Below, piece by piece: positions 1 to 10,475 of a stretch of DNA of 64,000 nt. Source of the DNA: Campylorhamphus procurvoides (lineage: Eukaryota; Chordata; Aves; Passeriformes; Dendrocolaptidae); assembly GCA_013396655.1 (NCBI GenBank), contig WBMV01004775.1, forward strand, positions 54,719 through 118,718. The letters run 5' to 3'. The translations under genes and the position numbers were made by a program. How positions within the stretch are numbered: position 1 is the first letter of the stretch; each line of letters begins with the position of its first letter. A model generated the notes under the pieces. That model did not search any database, was not told the DNA's origin, and worked only from the letters and a program-made list of their open reading frames with translations.

Positions 1-462
1 AATTCTAAGGTACCTCATAAGATGCATCCCAGAGTCCTGAGGTAATTCACTGTTGTAGTTGTCGGATCACTCTCCGTGATCTTCAAAAAGTCATGGCAGT
101 CGGGTGAAGTCCCAGGTGACTGGAAAAAAAAACAACTTTGTGGTCATCTCTAAAAAGGTATAGAAAGGAGAACCCTGGGAACTATCAATCTGTCACCTCT
201 GTGTCTGGGAAGATGATGGAACAGATCCTCCCAGAAGCTGTGCTAAGACATGTAGATAACAGGGAAGTCATTTCAGACAGTCATCATGGCTTCACGAAGG
301 AAAAGCCCTGCCTGACCAACCTAGTGTGTACCATCCCTGGAGGTGTCTAAAAGATGTGGAGATGTGGAGTTTAGGGACATGGTTTAGTGGCGAACTTGTC
401 TGTGTTAGGTTCATGATGGGAATCAAAGGTCTTAGATATCTTTCCAAACTATTCTATACACA
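1..462 (+). mobile_element. CR1 LINE fragment, internally deleted (copy A)
   Basis: Dead non-LTR retrotransposon remnant. Positions about 1-325 encode degraded CR1 ORF2 reverse-transcriptase sequence: HPRVLR, then in another frame [17 protein letters not shown], [38 protein letters not shown]. Around 329 the sequence jumps directly to the CR1 3' UTR (accatccctggaggtg), followed by the usual ending with ATTCTATAC at about 451-460. The catalytic part of the RT and the ORF2 C-terminus are missing, and frames change at least once. The family call rests on remembered CR1 RT and 3' UTR phrases. Confidence 0.85.
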
Positions 463-590
463 AATCCAGGTTTATTTTCCCTCCCCTCTCTTTATTTTTT
501 TTTCTCCAGTGGAAACTACTCTTAGAGCAGTTTTGATCTGTCAGCCTGTGGAAGCTCTCACCAAGTGGCAAATCCTGACACTCAGATATG
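1..590 (+). repeat. Repeat copy A (partial), ends at a gap
   Basis: This stretch matches 5026-5615 with no indel and 2186-2760 apart from a 15-bp difference. It stops at an N (591) in the middle of sequence that continues uninterrupted in the other two copies, so its right end is an assembly break and not a biological boundary. Its left end lies outside the window. It shares the 15-bp segment and bases 379, 530 and 531 with the third copy, but base 352 with the second copy, so it is a third distinct sequence. Confidence 0.9.
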
Positions 591-591
591 N
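591..591. other. Assembly gap marker (N)
   Basis: Single N where copy A stops. Sequence on the two sides is not continuous with either other copy, so it probably stands for a gap of unknown length and not for one uncalled base. Confidence 0.85.
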
Positions 592-1650
592 GAGTGTTCC
601 ATCACACTGTCACACTTCAAATGGTGATATTCTTCCTATGTTAAGACAGCCCTAACTATTCAAAGCAGAATTCATATTAGTTGTTTCTGACAAATACAGA
701 AACAACTTTTTTTTTTTCCCTAAAAAGAGGGTTTTCATTTTAATGCTTACCTGTGAGGTCTTACTAACCTTGAAAAGTCTCTTGCAGAAAAAAAAAAAAG
801 TATATGCTGAAAGAATTTTGTCTCTTCTGCAGTTTTTCAAGGCTTTGTTTATTGGTTCTGCTCAGATATCTTAACTTGTGCTGTCCAATTTCTGGTTCTT
901 CACAATGGTTCTGTTTTGAAGTTTTTGTCTTGTTTAGGTATGTATTTCTCCACTTACTAGTCGTGATGCAGATTATTTTCTCCCAAGTATGTTCCAGACA
1001 AACCTTTCTCTTGAGCTTCTGGTAGTTCTCGTTCAACATTCTAGCTCAAAATTCCTTAAAAGTTTTACATTTTTCTTGGACCAAAGAGTGAACTTTTTCC
1101 TATCAAAAAGATGTGCCACTTTGGGTTTTTTACTTGTCTCCTTATATTGTGTCATTCCTGTCACACTGAAGCAACTAATACTCACTGAAATTTAATTCAA
1201 TGCTTGCAACTATAGCATTGGGACTGTAGGATTTTATTGGTAGCTCCCCCTACCTACCCCAGTGCTATCTAATTTAACTTTGATAACTTCCTTCTCACTT
1301 TATTAAATGCTATTTATGCCTACTAATAACTATTTATCTTTTAAAAATAAATCTGTTTGGGGCATATCTGTTGGGAAATATCTGGGAATAATTATAGGAA
1401 TTTGATTATTTTTGCCTTTAATTCTGCAACAAAGTAGGCAGGAATGCACAGAATTAAATTAAAGGAGAGTGGGAAAATTGCTGACAGTCTAGGAATATAT
1501 TTCAAATAGTGCAGTCTGTTTCTTCCCATCTCAAAGTAGCGCAGAAATCAGATGTACTAAAAGATTGCGTAACACCCTGGAGTAGAACTACTCCTGTAAG
1601 TTCTATCCATCTTCTGTCTTGTCTTGGATTCTTCTTGTGTCTTTTACAAG

Positions 1651-1691
<41 letters not shown>

Positions 1692-1698
1692 AAAGAAA
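592..1698. other. Contig between gaps, no gene seen
   Basis: This segment is bounded by N on both sides and does not recur in the window. It is AT-rich, and small ORFs on both strands overlap each other and show no recognisable domain. It ends in a 39-base A run followed by AAAAG-type sequence just before the gap, which may be why assembly broke there. Its true position relative to its neighbours is uncertain. Confidence 0.6.
1651..1689 (+). repeat. Poly(A) run, 39 bases
   Basis: Uninterrupted A run ten bases before the N at 1699. It could be a retrotransposed tail, but no AATAAA lies close upstream and no recognisable retrogene precedes it. A simple homopolymer at a contig end is the cautious reading. 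Confidence 0.9.
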
Positions 1699-1699
1699 N
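1699..1699. other. Assembly gap marker (N)
   Basis: Single N between the A-rich contig end and the start of repeat copy C. The sequence right of it is found at 4540 preceded by quite different DNA, so the join is a scaffold join. Confidence 0.85.
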
Positions 1700-2035
1700 A
1701 CAAAAATCAGACGTAAGAAAGCAGCATGTTCTGCATGGACGAATTCTTACCTTTGGTTTAAAATGTTTGTGAATGCAAGTGCTAGAGTTGGTGGGGTGAA
1801 TTTCCTGCTCTCTTATTTCATCCAAAAAAAATGTACTGATGTGACAAGTTTTAATATCTGACAAATGGAGTGTAATACATATTAAAACCCTCCTTTGAAT
1901 GAAATCTTTACTTATGCTTACAGTTACCCTCAATGGTGATGGAAGCAGCTTGCCATATAATTGATGTTACCTCATCTACAGTATATATCTTTAGTACTTT
2001 TTACTAATGCTTTAAGAGTTAGACCAGATCTCTAG

Positions 2036-2647
2036 TCTGTGCTCATTTTTTTTGCCTCGCTCTTCACCAGCAATCCCTCTTCCCACAGCTCTCAAGTTGA
2101 TGCATGCAAGGCAGGAGCTGAGAGAAGAAAGTTTCTGACTGTAGAAGATCAGTTTCAAAACCATCTGAGGAACCTGAACATGCATAATTCTAAGGTACCT
2201 CATAAGATGCATCCCAGAGTCCTGAGGTAATTCACTGTTGTAGTTGTCGGATCACTCTCCGTGATCTTCAAAAAGTCATGGCAGTCGGGTGAAGTCCCAG
2301 GTGACTGGAAAAAAAAACAACTTTGTGGTCATCTCTAAAAAGGTATAGAAAGGAGAACCCTGGGAACTATCAATCTGTCACCTCTGTGTCTGGGAAGATG
2401 ATGGAACAGATCCTCCCAGAAGCTGTGCTAAGACATGTAGATAACAGGGAAGTCATTTCAGACAGTCATCATGGCTTCACGAAGGAAAAGCCCTGCCTGA
2501 CCAACCTAGTGTGTACCATCCCTGGAGGTGTCTAAAAGATGTGGAGATGTGGAGTTTAGGGACTTGGTTTAGTGGCGAACTTGTCTGTGTTAGGTTCATG
2601 ATGGGAATCAAAGGTCTTAGATATCTTTCCAAACTATTCTATACACA
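2036..2647 (+). mobile_element. CR1 LINE fragment, internally deleted (copy C)
   Basis: Same insertion as in copies A and D, seen here from its 5' truncation. 2039-2230 encodes CR1 ORF2 sequence (FFASLFTSNPSSHSSQVD, DQFQNHLRNLNMH, HPRVLR). A frame change follows, then 2323-2535 continues with the [19 protein letters not shown] and [13 protein letters not shown] motifs, and the sequence then jumps to the 3' UTR at about 2515. The 3' end with ATTCTATAC lies near 2636-2647. There is no endonuclease domain, no FADD catalytic box and no intact frame. Confidence 0.88.
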
Positions 2648-4180
2648 AATCCAGGTTTATTTTCCCTCCCCTCTCTTTATTTTTTTTTCTCTTAGAGCAT
2701 CTTTGATCTGTCAGCCTGTGGAAGCTCTCACCAAGTGGCAAATCCTGACACTCAGATATGGCATTGACTGTAGGGTGAACGCTTTCCAAGTGCATGGAAT
2801 TTAAAAGAAAATTCTACCAAGAAGGTAGACATTCAGAAAAAGATGTGTACCACAGTTACTATTGCTACAGGAAACATTCTGCATTTCCTGACTCTGTATT
2901 TTCTGCTGAAACCCTGAACCAGAGAACTCTGAAGTGAATCATTACAAAAAGTTCATATAACCTTATGATACCTCTACACGTAGAACATTTGATTTTGGCT
3001 TCTCTCACAGGATTTCTTGGCCAATAAAACCCCCAATGAAACAAACAAAACCCAACTAAACTCTGTCATGACTCTGTGATTGTAGATTTAAAAAAGTTTT
3101 TATTATCAGAGAACCTCGTGTTCACTGCATAGCCTTGGCTGCTGGGGCCCCGCCCACCCTTACAGTGTAAAGCATCTTAAATTACTTGTCTCCTCTATCC
3201 TCTAAATTTTTATATGTTAGACACTGTTAATAGCTCTCTGAAGAAAGCAAGTCAGACTTATTATTCCCAGAGACTACTGAGGTCACTGAAAAGTCATTCA
3301 CTTACCTCCATAAACATTAGGCTAAGAAGGCCCATTAGTTACTTAAAGGTTACGCAAGATCTTTGTGAAGAAAGAACTTTCTGCTGAAGTGTCCCCAAAA
3401 TATTCTAATTTCTCCTATTTACTCCTGTGATATCTGTGAAATACCAATCATCAGGGAATGACATCATCTGTATTGACTGGAGGCAGCAACATTTTTTTGC
3501 CTTCAGAAACATTTCAGATCAGCAGAAAATCTAGATTACACCAAAGGAGTTAAAAGGTAATGGTGACATTTGTGGATCACAGAAGGCAAATAGAATATTT
3601 GAATGAACACTCCTCTTAAAGTTCTTGCAGTGTTTCAGCTACAGTGAACCAATAAAGCAGCACAGTAGAAAATATGCTCATATGCGTTGCTGTGAATATA
3701 TGCTTTTATTATTCCCCTTGTGTTATGCCCTTCAGGTTATTTTATGTTCAGGAGTTTTCAATACAGACATTTAAAATTCAGCTCTTAAGCTATAATGTCA
3801 ATTACCCTCTGTCCAGTAAATCTGACTTAATCATGGGATAAATCCTGCATCTCTTGCCCGCAGTTACTAATAATAGCTCTTCCTTAAAATGATTCTGGAG
3901 TGGCTAAAGGATCTATTGTTTGAATTATTTTGCATATAAGCTCCTGCAAGAATGAAAGCTTCTGTTTTTCAAGCATTTGTGTTCTCAGATAACGAGATGG
4001 CTTCCTGAAGCTAGAGATTACAAAACATAGAAGTGTCAGCAATCATTAATTGGAAATGAGTTAATTTTCTCCCACTGAAGAATACCAAAACAGGTGATAC
4101 AGCTCTAAATTGACCTCTAGGGGTGTGTTGTAGATGGAGTGAAGTACTTCACCATAAGAGAGAAGTAGCAATATGTTTAT
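2648..4180. other. Non-coding part of repeat copy C
   Basis: Unique-looking AT-rich DNA downstream of the CR1 within the duplicated unit. I see no ORF of note, no splice-flanked exon and no recognised repeat. It stops at TTTAT immediately where, in the third copy, an LTR-like repeat begins. Confidence 0.6.
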
Positions 4181-4181
4181 N
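4181..4181. other. Assembly gap marker (N)
   Basis: Single N. The left side stops exactly at the homologue of 7035, and the right side is unrelated, so this is a contig join. Confidence 0.85.
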
Positions 4182-4539
4182 GAACCAAATCAAAAGAGAA
4201 ATATATCAGTAGCTCTTTAAGGTCTTATTATAGAGACCTACTGTCCCTTTAGATAATTTTTTGAGCTATAGAGTTAATGTGGGCTGATTTGCTGAAGTTT
4301 CTATCCTGGTGCTGGCCCAAGAGTGGAGGGAAGTGTGGATTAATTTGCATTTCTAAATTAACAGAGCCTGAATATAACAGTCAAGGTGTTCATTTGGTGA
4401 CATCTTGACAAAGCATGGTACTATAATGAGCCTGATGTCTGTGATTCTTCTATCCTATCATGTAGATTTAGGGCAATGTTTTCTTGTTTTGCTCTATAAT
4501 AAAGTCCTTTTCTGTATAAATTTGTGCCATGTCTGGCGT
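4182..4539. other. Unique left flank of repeat copy D
   Basis: This sequence leads without a gap into the third copy of the duplicated unit at 4540. It is not present ahead of the other copies. I see no gene or recognised repeat in it. Confidence 0.6.
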
Positions 4540-7035
4540 ACAAAAATCAGACGTAAGAAAGCAGCATGTTCTGCATGGACGAATTCTTACCTTTGGTTTA
4601 AAATGTTTGTGAATGCAAGTGCTAGAGTTGGTGGGGTGAATTTCCTGCTCTCTTATTTCATCCAAAAAAAATGTACTGATGTGACAAGTTTTAATATCTG
4701 ACAAATGGAGTGTAATACATATTAAAACCCTCCTTTGAATGAAATCTTTACTTATGCTTACAGTTACCCTCAATGGTGATGGAAGCAGCTTGCCATATAA
4801 TTGATGTTACCTCATCTACAGTATATATCTTTAGTACTTTTTACTAATGCTTTAAGAGTTAGACCAGATCTCTAGTCTGTGCTCATTTTTTTTGCCTCGC
4901 TCTTCACCAGCAATCCCTCTTCCCACAGCTCTCAAGTTGATGCATGCAAGGCAGGAGCTGAGAGAAGAAAGTTTCTGACTGTAGAAGATCAGTTTCAAAA
5001 CCATCTGAGGAACCTGAACATGCATAATTCTAAGGTACCTCATAAGATGCATCCCAGAGTCCTGAGGTAATTCACTGTTGTAGTTGTCGGATCACTCTCC
5101 GTGATCTTCAAAAAGTCATGGCAGTCGGGTGAAGTCCCAGGTGACTGGAAAAAAAAACAACTTTGTGGTCATCTCTAAAAAGGTATAGAAAGGAGAACCC
5201 TGGGAACTATCAATCTGTCACCTCTGTGTCTGGGAAGATGATGGAACAGATCCTCCCAGAAGCTGTGCTAAGACATGTAGATAACAGGGAAGTCATTTCA
5301 GACAGTCATCATGGCTTCACGAAGGAAAAGCCCTGCCTGACCAACCTAGTGTGTACCATCCCTGGAGGTGTCTAAAGGATGTGGAGATGTGGAGTTTAGG
5401 GACATGGTTTAGTGGCGAACTTGTCTGTGTTAGGTTCATGATGGGAATCAAAGGTCTTAGATATCTTTCCAAACTATTCTATACACAAATCCAGGTTTAT
5501 TTTCCCTCCCCTCTCTTTATTTTTTTTTCTCCAGTGGAAACTACTCTTAGAGCAGTTTTGATCTGTCAGCCTGTGGAAGCTCTCACCAAGTGGCAAATCC
5601 TGACACTCAGATATGGCATTAACTGTAGGGTGAACGCTTTCCAAGTGCATGGAATTTAAAAGAAAATTCTACCAAGAAGGTAGACATTCAGAAAAAGATG
5701 TGTACCACAGTTACTATTGCTACAGGAAACATTCTGCATTTCCTGACTCTGTATTTTCTGCTGAAACCCTGAACCAGAGAACTCTGAAGTGAATCATTAC
5801 AAAAAGTTCATATAACCTTATGATACCTCTACACGTAGAACATTTGATTTTGGCTTCTCTCACAGGATTTCTTGGCCAATAAAACCCCCAATGAAACAAA
5901 CAAAACCCAACTAAACTCTGTCATGACTCTGTGATTGTAGATTTAAAAAAGTTTTTATTATCAGAGAACCTGGTGTTCACTGCATAGCCTTGGCTGCTGG
6001 GGCCCCGCCCACCCTTACAGTGTAAAGCATCTTAAATTACTTGTCTCCTCTATCCTCTAAATTTTTATATGTTAGACACTGTTAATAGCTCTCTGAAGAA
6101 AGCAAGTCAGACTTATTATTCCCAGAGACTACTGAGGTCATTGAAAAGTCATTCACTTGCCTCCATAAACATTAGGCTAAGAAGGCCCATTAGTTACTTA
6201 AAGGTTACGCAAGATCTTTGTGAAGAAAGAACTTTCTGCTGAAGTGTCCCCAAAATATTCTAATTTCTCCTATTTACTCCTGTGATATCTGTGAAATACC
6301 AATCATCAGGGAATGACATCATCTGTATTGACTGAAGGCAGCAACATTTTTTTCCCTTCAGAAACATTTCAGATCAGCGGAAAATCTAGATTACACCAAA
6401 GGAGTTAAAAGGTAATGGTGACATTTGTGGATCACAGAAGGCAAATAGAATATTTGAATGAACACTCCTCTTAAAGTTCTTGCAGTGTTTCAGCTACAGT
6501 GAACCAATAAAGCAGCACAGTAGAAAATATGCTCATATACATTGCTGTGAATATATGCTTTTATTATTCCCCTTGTGTTATGCCCTTCAGGTTATTTTAT
6601 GTTCAGGAGTTTTCAATACAGACATTTAAAATTCAGCTCTTAAGCTATAATGTCAATTACCCTCTGTCCAGTAAATCTGACTTAATCATGGGATAAATCC
6701 TGCATCTCTTGCCCGCAGTTACTAATAATAGCTCTTCCTTAAAATGATTCTGGAGTGGCTAAAGGATCTATTGTTTGAATTATTTTGCATATAAGCTCCT
6801 GCAAGAATGAAAGCTTCTGTTTTTCAAGCATTTGTGTTCTCAGATAACGAGATGGCTTCCTGAAGCTAGAGATTACAAAACATAGAAGTGTCAGCAATCA
6901 TTAATTGGAAATGAGTTAATTTTCTCCCACTGAAGAATACCAAAACAGGTGATACAGCTCTAAATTGACCTCTAGGGGTGTGTTGTAGATGGAGTGAAGT
7001 ACTTCACCATAAGAGAGAAGTAGCAATATGTTTAT
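4540..7035 (+). repeat. Repeat copy D, the most complete unit
   Basis: The only copy joined to flanking DNA on both sides without an N, so it is the best candidate for the true locus. It contains all of copy C and all of copy A's visible part. It carries the 15-bp segment (5531-5545) missing from copy C and a private G at 5377. Confidence 0.9.
4876..5487 (+). mobile_element. CR1 LINE fragment, internally deleted (copy D)
   Basis: Third occurrence of the same CR1 remnant: ORF2 pieces at 4879-5070 and 5163-5375 in two frames, direct fusion to the CR1 3' UTR near 5354, and the 3' terminus near 5476-5487. Because the 5' truncation and internal junction are identical in all copies, this was one insertion later duplicated, not three insertions. 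Confidence 0.88.
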
Positions 7036-7286
7036 TGATATAAATAGCATTTTAACAAAGTTTGATGGTTCATGTGAGCATAGGCAAGGTACACTTGACT
7101 ACTTACTGCATAGGGGACAGGGTCAGAGAGAACTATCAGGGACATCTTCATACAGAGTCATGAGTTTCGGAAAGGACAGCCTTTTGTTCTAAACTCCTCC
7201 TCAGAGGAGAGTTTAGGTGCAGCTGGATCCAGATTTAGCTCCAGACTTGGTCAATGTTTTATATCTAAAGTATTATATATGTGCAA

Positions 7287-7370
7287 TGAACTCCTTCATA
7301 TCACTTGGGTAAGATTTCAATATGGATCATTCACTAAGGATCTGTTGTGGAAAGGAGTCTCTCAGTCTCA
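7287..7370 (+). repeat. 84-bp direct repeat, left copy
   Basis: Identical to 7453-7536. The two copies flank the N-bounded 80-base insert at 7372-7451. This is most simply a contig-overlap sequence that was not collapsed when a scrap contig was placed in the gap. Confidence 0.92.
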
Positions 7371-7452
7371 NGTGCTAAGACATGTAGATAACAGGGAAGT
7401 CATTTCAGACAGTCATCATGGCTTCACGAAGGAAAAGCCCTGCCTGACCAAN
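7371..7452. other. 80-base CR1 scrap between two gap markers
   Basis: N at 7371 and N at 7452 enclose 80 bases matching 240-319 of repeat copy A (the CR1 RT segment around [17 protein letters not shown]). It interrupts the LTR-like element between two identical 84-bp flanks. It is almost certainly a misplaced micro-contig. Confidence 0.88.
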
Positions 7453-7536
7453 TGAACTCCTTCATATCACTTGGGTAAGATTTCAATATGGATCATTCAC
7501 TAAGGATCTGTTGTGGAAAGGAGTCTCTCAGTCTCA
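7453..7536 (+). repeat. 84-bp direct repeat, right copy
   Basis: Identical to 7287-7370. From 7537 the sequence continues normally into the rest of the LTR-like element. Confidence 0.92.
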
Positions 7537-7843
7537 AGAAGTAACCTTGAGAGGCATCTCTACTCAAGGGAGAACCTGGCATGTAGCCCACTGCCACACA
7601 GGAGAGCTCAGCAGGCCCTGAGCTGTCCAGCATTTATGCAGTAAAATAATCGATTTGTATTCATATTTGCATACTGACTATAGATGTCCGTTTCTTCCAA
7701 ACTTGGCATGAGTCAGACCACTGACCAGCATTGTGGTTAGGCAGGTACATTGCTCAGATTAGCTCTTCGCTATTGGGTTGTTACCTGTCTCCTCCAAATC
7801 CACTCTGAGTCAGCTGCAGCCAAAAGGACCAGGCACACCCACA

Positions 7844-7867
7844 ATAACCACCACTGCTGGTGGTTAT
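7844..7867. repeat. Perfect hairpin, 10-bp stem and 4-base loop
   Basis: ATAACCACCA, loop CTGC, TGGTGGTTAT. It lies just beyond the LTR-like element. The function is unknown, and a chance or repeat-derived palindrome is possible. Confidence 0.85.
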
Positions 7868-8044
7868 CACTTCACTAGACTTAGCAGAAATAAAGGTCAG
7901 GTTGGGGTAGTGAGGTGTGGGGGTGGGAAAGCACACCATCACAGTGTGCACCAGTGGATATTTGAAAAGAACCTTGTCCTAGCATGTGTATTGGTCTATA
8001 TCTCTCTTTGCCACTTATGACTTCCATTTTCTACAAATTGCAAG

Positions 8045-8164
8045 ATGCATTAGAGAGGAGATAGAAAAAGAGTTTGGTGAAGAGGAGTCCCTAACAAAAT
8101 TAAGTCATTGTCTTTACAAGTCATCCATGTACAAGAACACAAAAAGTTATACAGTTTGTGTGGG
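8045..8164 (+). CDS. Candidate internal exon, unknown gene
   Basis: A 120-base segment preceded by a pyrimidine-containing stretch ending GCAAG and followed by a consensus donor GTAAGT at 8165. It is open in the frame that starts with the third base of a codon: CIREEIEKEFGEEESLTKL followed by SHCLYKSSMYKNTKSYTVCV, ending with two bases of the next codon (phase 2 in and out). The charged, helix-like composition is protein-like, but I do not recognise the family. The acceptor is only moderate, and a 40-codon open run is not rare in this DNA. The phase matches the candidate at 27118. Confidence 0.22.
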
Positions 8165-8169
8165 GTAAG

Positions 8170-10475
8170 TAAAATGAGCTGCTAGGCACTTCCACATTCA
8201 GAAGAACAAATTTTACCTTGATCCTGTGTGCCAATGTTGCTTGTTCCAAGATGTCCCAAGCAGTGTCTCTACTGTCATGTTTGTAGTAAAAGAAGCTGGA
8301 TGAATAATATGATGCCACCCTTAAACTAACTCCTGTGCTTTAATGAAATGGCTTTTACCATGAGTGGTTTTCCAGATGGTCATGTGTTAAAAGTTCTTCC
8401 AACACACAAATTTCATGCATTGTAGAAGCATTTCACCACGTGTGTCTCCTGAAGATTGCATAATATATCAGTAATGGAGAAAACAGATTCCATTGCCTAT
8501 TTACACTTATTTATGCCTATTTGCTAACTGATTTCTTTACTTACCTTTTGTAAGTCATGAGTCCTTAAAGATTCAATTTTACCAGTTTGCTAAGGTAGAT
8601 TGATTTACTGTCTGTAGGAGCAAATCATTTAGTATGAACCAGGTCCTCCTTTGCCTAGACTCTGAATTTTTTTTACCATGAAAAGAGCGCTAGCTTTTAA
8701 CTTTAATTATCAGTTACTGATAATGGTTAAGGGCTTTTTTGCTGATATTTTGGCAGCCCCTGGAGAATATATATCAGAGAAGACAATTGGCCATTCAGTA
8801 TACTCCATCTGAACTCCACTTGTTTAATATTCAAAATTAGTATTAAGCTTTCTATTTCTGTCAGTGATGAAATATAATGAAATGTGAACATTTTAACTAT
8901 CTATTGGTAGTACATATATATTTCATTTATAATCAGAGTATCATTTAGCAGACATTCTTTTATATATGTTGCCATTTAGATTCTGCGCACATGTCACAAA
9001 TTTCATGAAAACCACTGTCAGAGCAGTATTCTGACAAAGAGTCAGGTTCCTACTGCAGTGAATGTCAGGTTTGATTACATAATATTATTAACCCATGTAT
9101 TTAAGATCTAAAATATACATTCAAAATGGAATGTTTGACTCTTGATATGAGAAAAATAACATTCAAAAATTGAGAATTAATTTATTTGTTTCAGTCACAG
9201 TGAATGTTCAAATACTGAGAAACCTCATATTTAAATCATATTTTAGAGGACAGACGAACCTGTTAGATTAAACTGTTAGATTTTGTTCCTTTCTACCACT
9301 AATAAACAAGGGGTTTTTATACTTTTGGAACTCTGTATGCCTTATAATGTTGCCTTATGATTAGATTTATCACCTGCAGGAAAAAGATTCAGTATTGAGT
9401 TCAGTAGCTGTAATCAAATGTTCTCTCTTTTTAAATTTCTTTTTGTTTTTGTACTTTGTTATTGTACTGTTCTTGTATTTTGTGTGATAATGTTGCTTAG
9501 TGTATGGACCTAGAGAAAACAATTTCATGTTTTGTGAATTGTGACATTTCCTTCCTTTTAATTGCAACTCCCTTGAAACCTGCAGACAAGTACTGCAGCA
9601 AGAGTTTCAAGTGAAAAAAAAAAGGATTTTTTTCAAAAAATAGTAGTATATTTATCAAATTGTGTGTTACTGATTATAGAAATACAAGGTACTAAACGTT
9701 AATAGAATATCTTTTTATCCAGAGTTTTTTAATAAAGAAAGTCTATAGCTCTCTACAACACCCTGCCAAATAAGTCTGAAACCATAATTTTTTACAAAAT
9801 ATTGTGCCTTCACTTAATCTCTGAATAGAATAAATAATGTCGTTCATAATGTGGAAGTATTTTGTAGTCTGAAGCAAGATTTTGCCAAATTATATATACC
9901 CTTGAGTGATATCCTGGCAGTTACTGCAATAAAGATCAGCTCTGGTTTTTATCACAGTATAACTTTCCATGAGTTTATGCAACTCATTCACTAAACTACA
10001 TTTTGTGTTGAGAGGAACAGAAAGGATCAAATGGATTATGTGGTTGTATGAGATTGTCTTTTTGTTCTAGATTAATGTGAAACCAAACTGCCTCAAGAAT
10101 GTGGAATGCTCCGAACTGAGGGTGTTTGGAAACCCACTAGAAACTTGGAGACGTGCCTGCTGCTGTTGGGCTGCTCAAGTTTATATTAATGGCCTGGGCT
10201 GCTGGAAGCATACAAACTATATAAGACTGGCACAGAAATAATGAATATATATTTGTTTTTTTAAAATGACAACAGCCTATTTTCCTGCTCTTAGTTCTGC
10301 ACTAGCTGTTTTTATATTGCAATTTCTTTAATAATTCCGTGCGACAATTGTTCACTGTCATTGCAGGAGGGCAGTATATAGCCTCATCCATGGAAGTTCT
10401 GGTCACTCCCAAGGATTTACAAATAGAAAAAAAACCCCTGAAAACATTGTTACATATATTTTTTTCTTGCTATAG
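8170..10475. other. AT-rich non-coding DNA
   Basis: I see no recognisable exon, repeat family or RNA gene. The short minus-strand ORF at 9370-9567 is low-complexity and has no supporting signals. Confidence 0.6.

Larger units (their letters stand above)
1700..4180 (+). repeat. Repeat copy C, wholly contained in 4540-7035
   Basis: The entire stretch between two N characters aligns to 4540-7035 at an offset of 2840, rising to 2855 after a 15-bp deletion at about 2690 (the segment present at 5531-5545 is absent here). I counted roughly a dozen substitutions, for example 2537 A/G, 2564 T/A, 2766 G/A and changes near 3117, 3280-3300, 3472-3500 and 3685, giving divergence of order 0.5 percent. Both ends coincide with gaps. 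That is the signature of an allelic or otherwise redundant contig scaffolded next to its partner, or of one unit of a poorly assembled tandem array. Confidence 0.9.
7031..7840 (-). mobile_element. Probable avian ERV LTR, gap-disrupted
   Basis: The composition and several phrases match my memory of a songbird-type LTR: TTTATTGATATAAATAG at the left edge, TTAACAAAGTTTGATGGTTC, GGCAAGGTACACTTGAC, and CTACTCAAGGGAGAACCTGG. AATAAA reads on the minus strand at the left edge, which would place the 3' end there, so the probable orientation is minus. An octamer ATTTGCAT sits at 7665-7672. Copy C ends exactly at its left edge, as expected if assembly stopped at a dispersed repeat. The right boundary is a guess, and the family name is not claimed. 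Confidence 0.42.

Noticed and set aside
1502..1933. 143-codon minus-strand ORF
   Set aside because: It spans a poly(A) run (polyphenylalanine) and crosses an N gap, so the frame joins two unrelated contigs.
1..7035. CRISPR-like or satellite array
   Set aside because: The repeated unit is kilobases long, contains a LINE fragment and breaks at assembly gaps. There are no short regularly spaced repeats.
7287..7536. 84-bp direct repeats as a target-site duplication around an insertion
   Set aside because: Far too long for a TSD, and the insert is bounded by Ns and copies sequence from the nearby array.
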